A stretch of 18,585 nt of DNA from positions 1-18,585 of the forward strand of contig CALEPS010000021.1 in assembly GCA_937910305.1 (NCBI GenBank). Reading direction: 5' to 3'. Numbering within the stretch: the first letter of the stretch is position 1; each line of letters opens with the position of its first letter. This document shows, piece by piece, positions 1-7,200 of the stretch. The translations under genes and the position numbers were made by a program. A model generated the notes under the pieces. It was not told where the DNA came from and did not search any database. It was given only the letters and a program-made list of their open reading frames with translations. Source of the DNA: an uncultured Bacteroidales bacterium (GTDB lineage Bacteria; Bacteroidota; Bacteroidia; Bacteroidales; Paludibacteraceae).

Positions 1-791
1 CGGGTCTGACAGAGGTCAAACGCGACGGTCTGGAGGCGCATTACCTCGCCGGAGGACATATCGAACGCGTTGTACATGCGCTCGTCTCCGCTAACAAAGC
101 CGGTATAGACCTCTCCTTCCAGATGGCTACGGCGATAGACCTGGCGGGACGCGATGTGTTCGAGGCGGTGCAGATGAGTGTGAACCCCAAGGTGATTGAC
201 ACGCCTCCTGTTGCCGCTGTGGCGAAAGACGGTATCCAGCTCATCGCCAAAGCGCGTGTCACCGTCCGCGCGAACATCCGCCAACTGGTGGGTGGTGCCG
301 GAGAGGACACGATCCTCGCACGCGTAGGAGAAGGTATCGTCAGTTCCATCGGTTCCGCCGAGAGCCACAAACAGGTGCTGGAGAACCCGGATTCGATCAG
401 CAAACTGGTGCTCTCCAAAGGACTCGACGACGGTACGGCATTTGAGATACTGTCTATTGATATAGCGGATATCGATGTAGGTAAGAATATCGGTGCGCAG
501 CTGCAGATGGACCAGGCGGAGGCGGACAAGAACATCGCCCAGGCGAAGGCGGAGGAACGCCGCGCAATGGCTATCGCCAGCGAGCAGGAGATGAAAGCGA
601 AAGCGCAGGAAGCACGCGCCAAGGTGATCGAGGCGGAGGCGCTCGTACCGCAAGCTATGGCGGAGGCTTTCCGTAACGGAAACCTCGGGATCATGGATTA
701 CTACCGGATGCAGAATATCCAGGCGGATACCACCATGCGCGAACAGATAGCGGGAGGAGGACAGCCTGCCGCTTCTGCCAAGAAGAAGTGA
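1..791 (+). CDS. floA: Flotillin-like protein FloA, 3' part (5' end outside window)
   Basis: FloA is a membrane-associated SPFH/flotillin scaffold protein of bacterial functional membrane microdomains. The reading frame is open from base 3 with no start in the window, so the N-terminal membrane segment and the first part of the SPFH domain are missing. An internal Met at base 123 is not the start, because upstream codons already read as FloA (LSFQ followed by MATAIDLAGRDVFEAVQMS). The visible part holds the family hallmarks SVNPKVIDTPPVAAVA, KARVTVRANI, LVGGAGEDTILARVGEGIV, GTAFEILSIDIADIDVGKNI and QAEADKNIAQAKAEERRAMA, an Ala/Glu-rich coiled-coil stretch, then the GNLGIMDYYRMQNIQADT tail. 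It ends in TGA 789-791 followed at once by a heptamer array and the nitrilase gene, so it is probably the upstream member of an operon with nitrilase and recJ. Identification is very secure from direct similarity to the UPF0365/YqfA family; the exact role in Bacteroidota is not known to me. Confidence 0.96.
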   Translation, partial: GLTEVKRDGLEAHYLAGGHIERVVHALVSANKAGIDLSFQMATAIDLAGRDVFEAVQMSVNPKVIDTPPVAAVAKDGIQLIAKARVTVRANIRQLVGGAGEDTILARVGEGIVSSIGSAESHKQVLENPDSISKLVLSKGLDDGTAFEILSIDIADIDVGKNIGAQLQMDQAEADKNIAQAKAEERRAMAIASEQEMKAKAQEARAKVIEAEALVPQAMAEAFRNGNLGIMDYYRMQNIQADTTMREQIAGGGQPAASAKKK

Positions 792-795
792 TGGG

Positions 796-834
796 GAATT
801 GTGAATTGTGAATTGTGAATTGTGAATTGCGAAT
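796..834. repeat. Tandem heptamer array (GAATTGT) at floA/nitrilase junction
   Basis: Four exact copies of GAATTGT (796-823) are followed by one variant GAATTGC (824-830) and a partial GAAT. The array starts five bases after the floA stop and runs into the start of the nitrilase gene. Each repeat boundary creates a GTG; those at 801, 808, 815 and 822 fall in rotating frames, and only the one at 815 is in frame with the nitrilase. Confidence 0.95.
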
Positions 835-1612
835 AGCACTTCTTCAATATTCGATAGAGTGGGCTAACCCGCAGGCGAACATCGGTTTGCTGTACGAGCG
901 TCTGCGCGCCATAGCAGGGCGGGCGGAGATAGCCGTTGTGCCGGAGATGTTCTCTACGGGCTTCTGCACCGACCGTCCCGGGCTTGCCGAAGAATGGATC
1001 ACAGGTCCTACCTGCCGGGCGCTCCAGCTGATGGCGGACACCTACCAACTGGCTATCATCGGTTCGCTGATGGTTACGGAAAACGGCCGCCTCTATAACC
1101 GCGGATTTATCTTCCGCCCGGACGACACGCCGCAGTACTACGACAAACATCATCTGTACCGCAGCGGCGGCGAAGCGGAGTTCTTCACGCCCGGCAACGA
1201 ACGGAAGATCTTCGATTTCCGGGGCGTCAAGATACGGCTGGCGGTATGCTACGACCTGCGCTTCCCCGTATGGCTGCGCCAGGACAAGCATAACCTCTAT
1301 GACATCCTCGTATGCGTGGCCTGCTGGCCTACGGTGCGCATCCAGTATTGGGACACACTCCTGTCCGCCAGAGCAGCAGAGAACCATTGCTACGGCATCG
1401 GCGTGAACATGACCGGCACCGACGGCATGCAGATGGATTATGTCGGCCATTCGGCGGCGTACGACACATGGCTCAAGGACGTAGCGGGATTTGAAGACTA
1501 CGAGGAAGGCACGCGTATCGTGGACCTGTCGATAGAGAAACTGCAGCATTTCAGGGATGTGCTCCCGCAATGGGAAGAAGCGGATGAGTTTGAATTGAAA
1601 ACAGGAATTTGA
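815..1612 (+). CDS. Nitrilase-superfamily carbon-nitrogen hydrolase (omega-amidase/YafV-like)
   Basis: A 265-residue cytoplasmic amidohydrolase of the nitrilase superfamily. The catalytic triad is visible: Glu44 in VVPEMFSTGF, Lys111 in YYDKHHLY and Cys145 in AVCYDLRFP. The EMF-(S/T)-(T/S)-GF and CYDLRFP signatures are those of the omega-amidase branch (Nit2/E. coli YafV), which hydrolyses alpha-ketoglutaramate and alpha-ketosuccinamate left by glutamine transaminases; substrate is inferred from family only. Length fits the roughly 255-residue YafV group. The start is uncertain: GTG 815 lies inside the GAATTGT array, TTG 827 is an in-frame alternative that would give the family-like beginning MRIALLQY, and the ATG at 791 overlapping the floA stop is in frame but closed by TGA at 809-811. 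It lies between floA and recJ in a tight operon, with no obvious functional link to either. Confidence 0.9.
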   Translation: MNCELRIALLQYSIEWANPQANIGLLYERLRAIAGRAEIAVVPEMFSTGFCTDRPGLAEEWITGPTCRALQLMADTYQLAIIGSLMVTENGRLYNRGFIFRPDDTPQYYDKHHLYRSGGEAEFFTPGNERKIFDFRGVKIRLAVCYDLRFPVWLRQDKHNLYDILVCVACWPTVRIQYWDTLLSARAAENHCYGIGVNMTGTDGMQMDYVGHSAAYDTWLKDVAGFEDYEEGTRIVDLSIEKLQHFRDVLPQWEEADEFELKTGI

Positions 1613-1633
1613 GAATCAGAAATTGAGAACCGG
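1606..1633. repeat. Decayed heptamer-type repeat at nitrilase/recJ junction
   Basis: Two adjacent 14-base units, AATTTGAGAATCAG (1606-1619) and AAATTGAGAACCGG (1620-1633), match at 11 of 14 positions. Fourteen is two heptamers, and the junction position (over the nitrilase TGA and up to the recJ GTG) matches the other arrays, so this is probably an eroded version of the same element. The link to the other arrays is inference. Confidence 0.5.
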
Positions 1634-3348
1634 TGGAGAATAATTGGCACATAAAGCAATTGACGGAGGAGGAACAAGCCGCAGCGGACCGTCTGAGCGC
1701 CGAGCTGGATATCAGCGCGGCGGCGGGACGTATCTTAGCCGGCCGCGGACTCCGTACCGCCGCCCAGGCACGGGCGTATATCCGTCCCTCGCTGGACAGC
1801 CTGCATGACCCCTTCCTGATGCGCGACATGGGGGCTGCTGTGGACCGCCTCTGCCGCGCGATAGACACCCATGAACGCATCATGGTCTATGGCGACTACG
1901 ATGTGGACGGCACTACAGCCGTCGCGCTGATGTATTCCTTCCTCCGCAAACTCACGGACAACCTCGTCTATTATATCCCCGACCGCTATACCGAGGGATA
2001 CGGTATCTCCGTCAAAGGTATTGACACCGCCAAAGAGCAGGGTTGCACACTCGTCATCGCGCTGGACTGCGGTATCAAAGCGGTGGACAAGATAGCCTAC
2101 GCCACCTCGCTGGGTATTGACTTCATCGTCTGCGACCACCATACGCCGGGCGACGAGATCCCCCAAGCGGTAGCCGTGCTGAATATGAAACGGTCCGACT
2201 GCAATTATCCCTTCAAGGAACTGAGCGGTTGCGGCGTAGGGTTCAAACTGGCGCAGGCGTATGCCCTCCGCCGCGGGATGGATATGCGCGAGGTGTACCG
2301 TCTGCTGCCGCTGCTCGCCATGTCTATCGCCAGCGACGTGGTGCCCGTCACGGGAGAGAACCGCATACTGGCGTACTACGGGCTCAAAGCGCTCAATGCG
2401 CAGCCTACCGAGGGCATGAAGGCTATCATGCGCGTGGCGGGGATAGAAGGAAAGACTGTCACGATCAGCGATCTCGTCTTCCGTTTCGGACCAAGGCTCA
2501 ACGCCGCCGGACGTATCAAGAGCGGAGCGGAAGCCGTGCGGCTGCTTATCACCCAGGACGCAGAAGCCGCCATGCGCTTCGCACGCGACATAGACTCCTA
2601 TAACCAGGACCGACGCGATTATGACAGCAAGACGACCGACGAAGCACTCGCTCAACTGGCAAAAGACCCGATGAATCCGGACAGATTCACTACTGTCGTC
2701 TTCTCGCCCGAATGGCACAAGGGCGTGGTAGGTATCGCTGCCAGCCGCCTCACGGAGACATGGTACCGACCTACGATCGTGCTCACCGCAGGGGACGACG
2801 ATATCATCTCCGGCAGCGCACGGTCCGTCAGCGATTTTGATATCTACACCGCTATCGACTCCTGCCGCGACCTGCTCACCAACTTCGGCGGACATAAGTT
2901 CGCTGCGGGACTGAGCATGCACAAAGCGGACCTGCCGGAGTTCAAACGCCGGTTCGAAGAATACGTGGCTGCGCATATCACCCCGGAACAACGGGTGCCG
3001 ACCCTGGATATAGAAGCCGAAGTGGAACTGAGCGACATGGACTGGAAGATGTACCGGATTCTGCAGTGTCTGGAGCCTTTCGGTCCCGGCAACGAGCGTC
3101 CGCTCTTCCTCTGCCGCAACCTGATCAACAACCACGGCACACGCGCCGTGAGCGACGGAAGGCATCTGCACCTCGATCTCACCGACCGCGTCGTGGCTAT
3201 GACCGGTATCGCTTTCGGAGAAGGAGACAAAGCCCTCCACCTCCAGAACGGCAAGAGCGTGGATGTCTGTTTCTATCTGGAGGAGAACAGCTATCGCGGT
3301 CACACCTCCCTCCAGATGAATGCCCAGGATATAAAACTCAACGGGTAG
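1633..3348 (+). CDS. recJ: Single-stranded-DNA-specific exonuclease RecJ
   Basis: RecJ degrades single-stranded DNA 5' to 3' in recombinational repair (RecFOR pathway) and mismatch or base-excision repair, in the cytoplasm. The 571 residues match the usual bacterial length. The DHH-phosphoesterase motifs that bind the catalytic metals are present: GDYDVDGTTAV at residues 87-97, LDCGIKAVD, and CDHHTPG with the DHH at 168-170. The DHHA1 part carries SARSVSDFDIYTAI and the substrate-binding NFGGHKFAAG at 417-426, followed by an OB-type C-terminal region (CLEPFGPGNERPLF and onward). The start is GTG 1633; an in-frame TGA at 1624 leaves no room for an earlier start. The spacing of about 20 bases from the nitrilase stop suggests co-transcription with floA and the nitrilase. 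No hairpin terminator is evident directly after the stop. Confidence 0.97.
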   Translation: MENNWHIKQLTEEEQAAADRLSAELDISAAAGRILAGRGLRTAAQARAYIRPSLDSLHDPFLMRDMGAAVDRLCRAIDTHERIMVYGDYDVDGTTAVALMYSFLRKLTDNLVYYIPDRYTEGYGISVKGIDTAKEQGCTLVIALDCGIKAVDKIAYATSLGIDFIVCDHHTPGDEIPQAVAVLNMKRSDCNYPFKELSGCGVGFKLAQAYALRRGMDMREVYRLLPLLAMSIASDVVPVTGENRILAYYGLKALNAQPTEGMKAIMRVAGIEGKTVTISDLVFRFGPRLNAAGRIKSGAEAVRLLITQDAEAAMRFARDIDSYNQDRRDYDSKTTDEALAQLAKDPMNPDRFTTVVFSPEWHKGVVGIAASRLTETWYRPTIVLTAGDDDIISGSARSVSDFDIYTAIDSCRDLLTNFGGHKFAAGLSMHKADLPEFKRRFEEYVAAHITPEQRVPTLDIEAEVELSDMDWKMYRILQCLEPFGPGNERPLFLCRNLINNHGTRAVSDGRHLHLDLTDRVVAMTGIAFGEGDKALHLQNGKSVDVCFYLEENSYRGHTSLQMNAQDIKLNG

Positions 3349-3413
3349 GGGGCACTAAAGATCCATAGAATAATGTTTTAGAACATAAAATGCGATAAAA
3401 ATACAAAAAAAAC

Positions 3414-3444
3414 TTGCAGAACTCAGAAAAAAGCAGTAATTTTG
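3414..3444 (+). promoter_or_regulatory. Bacteroidota-type promoter for the noncoding RNA region
   Basis: TTGC (3414-3417), a 19-base spacer and TAATTTTG (3437-3444) match the Bacteroidota sigma-ABfr consensus TTTG-N19-TANNTTTG. Transcription would start near 3450. The core AAAAAAGCAGTA(A/C)TTTTG is shared with the promoter before the tRNA-Met at the end of the window, which suggests a strong, stable-RNA type promoter. No conventional gene follows for 750 bases. Confidence 0.72.
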
Positions 3445-3449
3445 CGAGC

Positions 3450-3726
3450 AAAATATAATCGCTGGCACCGACAGCGTAAAAAAGCGGTGACATAAAAGGC
3501 GTTTATTGACGTTGTTTGCGACTTCTCAGAATCTTCGCAACATTTTGTACTTAGTCCGAACAGCAACAATGAATGTCCCGTGGATATGTAATCTATGGTC
3601 CTCGCCCGTATTATGGGCGGGTGGGTTGTACATATCGGGCGTGGACTTCGGTTGTTTTTCTACTTTATTCGGGGATTGCGAAGCCCTTGTCGAGCGTGAA
3701 GAATGAACGGACTTCACGCTTTCTTT
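3450..3726 (+). ncRNA. Candidate structured noncoding RNA (possibly 6S-like)
   Basis: About 277 bases lie between a strong promoter and a hairpin terminator, and the interior folds by eye into a long interrupted rod from 3533 to 3683. Paired arms from outside inward are 3533-3540 with 3676-3683 (8 bp, CTTCGCAA/TTGCGAAG), 3556-3560 with 3668-3672, 3564-3567 with 3651-3654, 3571-3573 with 3647-3649, 3575-3578 with 3643-3646, 3583-3590 with 3629-3636 (8 bp, GATATGTA/TACATATC), and an apical hairpin 3601-3607 with 3615-3621 around the loop GTATTAT. A small hairpin (CGCTG/CAGCG) lies near the 5' end at about 3460-3476. The rod with asymmetric internal loops recalls 6S RNA, and a 6S-Flavo family is known in this phylum, but I cannot confirm family membership. 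The tmRNA and RNase P signatures are absent. Reading frames inside it look incidental. Confidence 0.45.
3693..3726 (+). terminator. Intrinsic terminator of the candidate noncoding RNA
   Basis: A perfect 9-bp stem, AGCGTGAAG (3693-3701) with CTTCACGCT (3712-3720), encloses a 10-base loop and is followed by a T-rich run TTCTTTG. This is a good Rho-independent terminator shape and would end a transcript started near 3450. Confidence 0.65.
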
Positions 3727-3812
3727 GTGTATATGGCTTATTGGCGCATATATAGGTGCGTGCATGCGCATGAACCTTAATTATATCGTTAATAACGAAA
3801 AATGACATAATG

Positions 3813-3881
3813 GTGGCAGGGTGCATAGGTGAGGTTTATCATATCTTTTGTATCTTTAAAAATCCCCACCTATGCCGCCAC
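3813..3881 (+). promoter_or_regulatory. Long interrupted hairpin covering the start of a 32-codon frame
   Basis: GTGGC (3813-3817) and GCATAGGTGAGG (3823-3834) pair with CCCCACCTATGC (3864-3875) and GCCAC (3877-3881), giving a 12-position upper stem with one mismatch and a 5-bp lower stem separated by an asymmetric bulge. The loop is AT-rich (3835-3863) and contains TATCTTTTG and TATCTTTA, both near the Bacteroidota -7 motif but without a matching -33 element. The right arm contains the ATG at 3872-3874, so the structure would hide that start codon in RNA. It could instead be a DNA palindrome left by a mobile element. Confidence 0.5.
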
Positions 3882-3970
3882 GTGAAGAAAAGAAACACAA
3901 GTGGATGCTCTTTGACATATTGGATTACCGTAAAAATCGCAGAATTTTGTTACTTTTTACACATTTTTAA
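3872..3970 (+). CDS. Possible 32-residue leader peptide
   Basis: An ATG-to-TAA frame encodes a basic peptide beginning MPPREEKKHKWMLFDILDY and ending RRILLLFTHF. I recognise no family. Its position is the reason to list it: the start codon lies in the right arm of a strong hairpin, the frame runs through the left arm of the hairpin pair at 3919-3983, and the stop codon (3968-3970) falls on the first bases of the terminator-like stem at 3969. That arrangement is what a translated attenuator leader would look like. It may equally be a chance frame; no upstream promoter with correct spacing is visible and there is no obvious run of regulatory codons. Confidence 0.25.
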   Translation: MPPREEKKHKWMLFDILDYRKNRRILLLFTHF

Positions 3971-4003
3971 GCGGTAATCCAATAAAAGCGGATTACCGCT
4001 TTT
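3919..4003 (+). promoter_or_regulatory. Mutually exclusive hairpins, attenuator-like, upstream of the giant surface gene
   Basis: Three related arms share GGATTACCG or its complement. Arm A, ATTGGATTACCG (3919-3930), is perfectly complementary to arm B, CGGTAATCCAAT (3972-3983), and one further T-A pair extends it outward. Arm B within AAGCGGTAATCC (3969-3980) is also perfectly complementary to arm C, GGATTACCGCTT (3990-4001), with a 9-base loop and a T run (4000-4003) at its 3' side. A third option is AAAAGCGG (3984-3991) with CCGCTTTT (3996-4003) around ATTA. Pairing A with B prevents B with C, so the layout matches an antiterminator/terminator switch. The pairings are seen in the sequence; the regulatory role is inference, and the T tract is short. 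Confidence 0.4.
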
Positions 4004-4096
4004 GTTATGTACATATGGCTTGGTTGCACCTTGACTATACGCTTCGAGGAATATCCTTTTTTTAAGATTGCAGTATTGCAGAGGAACATGCCCTCT

Positions 4097-4140
4097 AACC
4101 GAGCGACAAGCGGGAGACAACCGAGACACAAGCGGCACAA
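4097..4140 (+). repeat. Imperfect 22-base tandem repeat in the leader of the giant gene
   Basis: The units 4097-4118 and 4119-4140 share AACCGAG and ACAAGCGG at the same offsets and match at 17 of 22 positions. A 22-base period equals about two turns of DNA, so a paired protein-binding site is possible, but nothing else supports it. The rest of 4004-4203 shows only an A-rich leader just before the ATG, a form also seen before the small peptide gene at 12693; no promoter of standard spacing was found there. In 3727-3812 I see nothing beyond GC-alternating sequence. Confidence 0.5.
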
Positions 4141-4203
4141 GAAAAAGACAGAAAAATGCACTCTGATTAAGATAAGAATATTAACTTAAAAACAATAATA
4201 ACG

Positions 4204-7200
4204 ATGAGAAAAACAAACTCACTCATGCCCTTGGGGCTAAGAAAAAATCTATTCAGGCTATTGATGGTGCTACTTGCCATCGGCTGGAGCACAAATGCCG
4301 TGATGGCTGCACCTTCGTATTTCCGCGTGGAGATTATTCCTGTGCTGGAAAACGGAGCTGTAGGTAAGTTGTTTGCGTGTGATAATTCTTCTGCAAATAG
4401 CCAGTACAACTATTATTTGTATAATATCGGTAAGGACGGACTATGGACAGTTTGTTCGGACGAGAGCACGCATTGGGAACAGACCATAGAACATGGAGCT
4501 GGCGGAAAACCTCAGTTCTATATGATGGCACAACCTGGTGACAAACGGACCATGTTTTATGGATGGTATTGGGATGCTGCCTGCACAGAGCGGCTGAGTT
4601 CGACTGCTTCCGGTACGGTTCCCTTTACACATTCTTTTACTGTGTCAGGAAACGGCAGAACGCTTACATCCTATCCGAGTGCTGCCGCTGCTGAAGCGGG
4701 AACGAAAATAGTCATTTATGCCAAGTTCGTAAAGACCGTGCCGGATTTTGACTGGTCCACTTTTGCGGTAACTCCTAAAGATGAAGGGAAATACTATATC
4801 TACAATATCACTACAGGTAAATTCTTGAAAGCCCCCCAAGGAAATGGTTCTTCTTCGAATCCACCGGTCGTTACTGCTAACCCGGCTGAAGCTACTTTGT
4901 TCACTTGTGATTCTGTTTCAAAAGGAACAAAGAGTACTGATTATGATTCTGATGGTGTAAAAGAAGAACGTTCGTACAAGAAATGCTGGTTTACATATAA
5001 TGATAATGGAACAACTCGATATGCAAGTTCTTCAGGTCATGGGTATTGGTCAACGACATCTAATCCCAATACAATCAATTATTGGATAAATGTATGGTCC
5101 GGGGCATCATGGGGAAAAGATACGCTTATGATAGTCAAAGGCGATGCTTCCGGTAGTCATTTTTCCAATTCTCTTGTGACATATTTGGATGGAAGTGTGA
5201 ATTATGATTCGCCAGGTGGTCTTAAGTGGAATAGCGGATTCTATTGGACTTTTATTCCGGAGGCTGCTTTGCTGTCGCAGTCGGCTGTGACATCTCTGAA
5301 TGAGAATGGTACGGTTACGATTGATGCTTCTCCGACGGCAACAGGTACTGCGTATGTGAAATTCAATGTGTCGAGCGCTAGTATTCCTGCCGGTTTTGAG
5401 TATGAATTAACAGGCGGTGATGGCCATTTTACATTGGGGGATGCTACATGCAGTGGGGGTGTCTTGACCGTCCCTGTGACCTATACAGCACAAAATGTGC
5501 ATGCCGTTTCGTCTCCGGCTTCGACCGCCACAGTAACGGTTACTTCTGTCAATGGCGGAGATCCTGTTGAGGGAACCGTAACAGCATACGTGGATTTGCA
5601 GCCTAAATTCGCCTTGATGGTAGATGAATTGGATTGGAATGCAGAAGGCGAGACTTTCTACAAAGGCATGGAAATTGCCGCTTCGCAGCGTACCTATTTG
5701 GCAAACAAACTGATTTATAATCCCGCTCAGACTACTGGCATAGCAGCCAATAATGCAACTTGGACGGCTACGATTGAAGGCACGAACGCGGATCAATTTA
5801 AGTTTGCAAACGGTACGCGAGAAGTAAGCGGAGCATATTCGGCAAGTCTGTTGGATGTCATTTATGCGCCGACCACGACTGGCGAGCACACGGCTACGTT
5901 ACATATTGTAACCAGTTATACAGCATCGAATGGAGAACAAACCTACCAGAAAAATATTACCTTACAAGGCACAGGTTCCGCCGCTTCGCGCATAACGTTT
6001 GCGGCAAACGGTAGTGAAACACCGTTGACTGCGGAGAGTTACAATTATGGCGATATCATCGGTACGAATCATAAAGATGTAACGGCGGAGTTGTTTATCT
6101 CGCAAATTACCAATCCGTCTTATGTTTGGAATGATCCGGCAGAGGTATTTGAACTCGATGAGAGCACGATTGACTTAACGAAAAAGAATCAAACGCTTTC
6201 GTTCCGTGCACATCCGGACAATCCGGTCGCTACTAACACCGATTATACGGCAACTCTGACGGTATCCGGTAAAGGTACCGCTAATGAAGATGTATCAGCT
6301 ACCTTGACCTTGACCTATCGTGCATTGCCGCTTACCCAAACGACTGTAGAATGGCATTGGGGAACGATGAAGGAGAATAGAACGGTTACCAATCCTATTT
6401 CTACCAATTCTGATGGCGCATGGGTACTTACTAAAACAGCAGGAGATGCGGTAACCTACAATGATGCGTCCAAATCGGCTACAGCAGCTTACTTGCACCA
6501 TGAGCCGGGCAAAAAAGCTGCATACATTCTCTCTATTCCGCAAACTGATACCTATACGGCTTTTGAACAGGAGTATGAAACAGAGATTATACCTCTCCCC
6601 GCGCATGTAGTTATTGATCGTCAGGAGTATCTGGGTGATGATAAGGCAGGAACCGACGGCGAATATGGTAAAGTGTCCAAATGGGCATCAGCTTGGGAAT
6701 CTTGGGATGACGCTACGAAGACGCTACAGGTGAAAGGCGACAAGATTTGGTTTTATTTTAGCGGACAGACAAAGTTTGAGTTTGATTTTACGGAAAGGTC
6801 AGGGGCTTGGTATCTATATGAATATGATGCAAACAATACCCAGCATACTATTTGGAATACCTCATACACTCCTACTCTTGGCCATCAAGTAATAGATATT
6901 TCCCCGAATACTGTAAAAATAGAAATGAAGGGAAATGGAAAAATGACTAATATAGAGTACTATGAAGTAGATACAATATCCGCAAATTATCCTCAAGTAG
7001 CCCTGATTCGAGATGGGAATAATGTAAGTTCGTTGGATGTAACAACAACGTTCTCCAATAAGCGAGTCGTGACCGCTTCGCTCAATGCTACCGCTGCGCA
7101 ATACTTTGAAATTCGCTCAACCAGTAAGACTACAGGTTCTTCATTTGTATTCAATGGCGATGATGGTCTTGGTCTTGGATTAACGCAAAATAAACTGATT

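Noticed and set aside
796..834. Heptamer arrays as possible CRISPR repeats
   Set aside because: The units are 7 bases long with no spacers; they are simple tandem repeats.
701..3303. Long minus-strand reading frames opposite the nitrilase and recJ
   Set aside because: They lie antisense to proteins with clear catalytic motifs, resemble no family and follow from the codon bias of the real genes.
3506..3706. 66-codon + strand frame (and a 45-codon frame from ATG 3569) in the gap after recJ
   Set aside because: It overlaps the base-paired rod of the candidate RNA, has odd Trp/Cys-rich composition explained by the stem sequences, and has no suitable leader.
3450..3726. tmRNA or RNase P RNA as identity of the structured region
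   Set aside because: The conserved tmRNA ends and tag frame and the RNase P core sequences are not present.
3526..3771. 81-codon minus-strand frame in the same gap
   Set aside because: It is rich in His, Ser and Lys with no family resemblance, and it crosses both the rod and the terminator hairpin.
4031..4057. TTGACT...TATCCT as a promoter for the giant gene
   Set aside because: It resembles an E. coli-type promoter with a short 15-base spacer, not the Bacteroidota consensus, so I do not call it.
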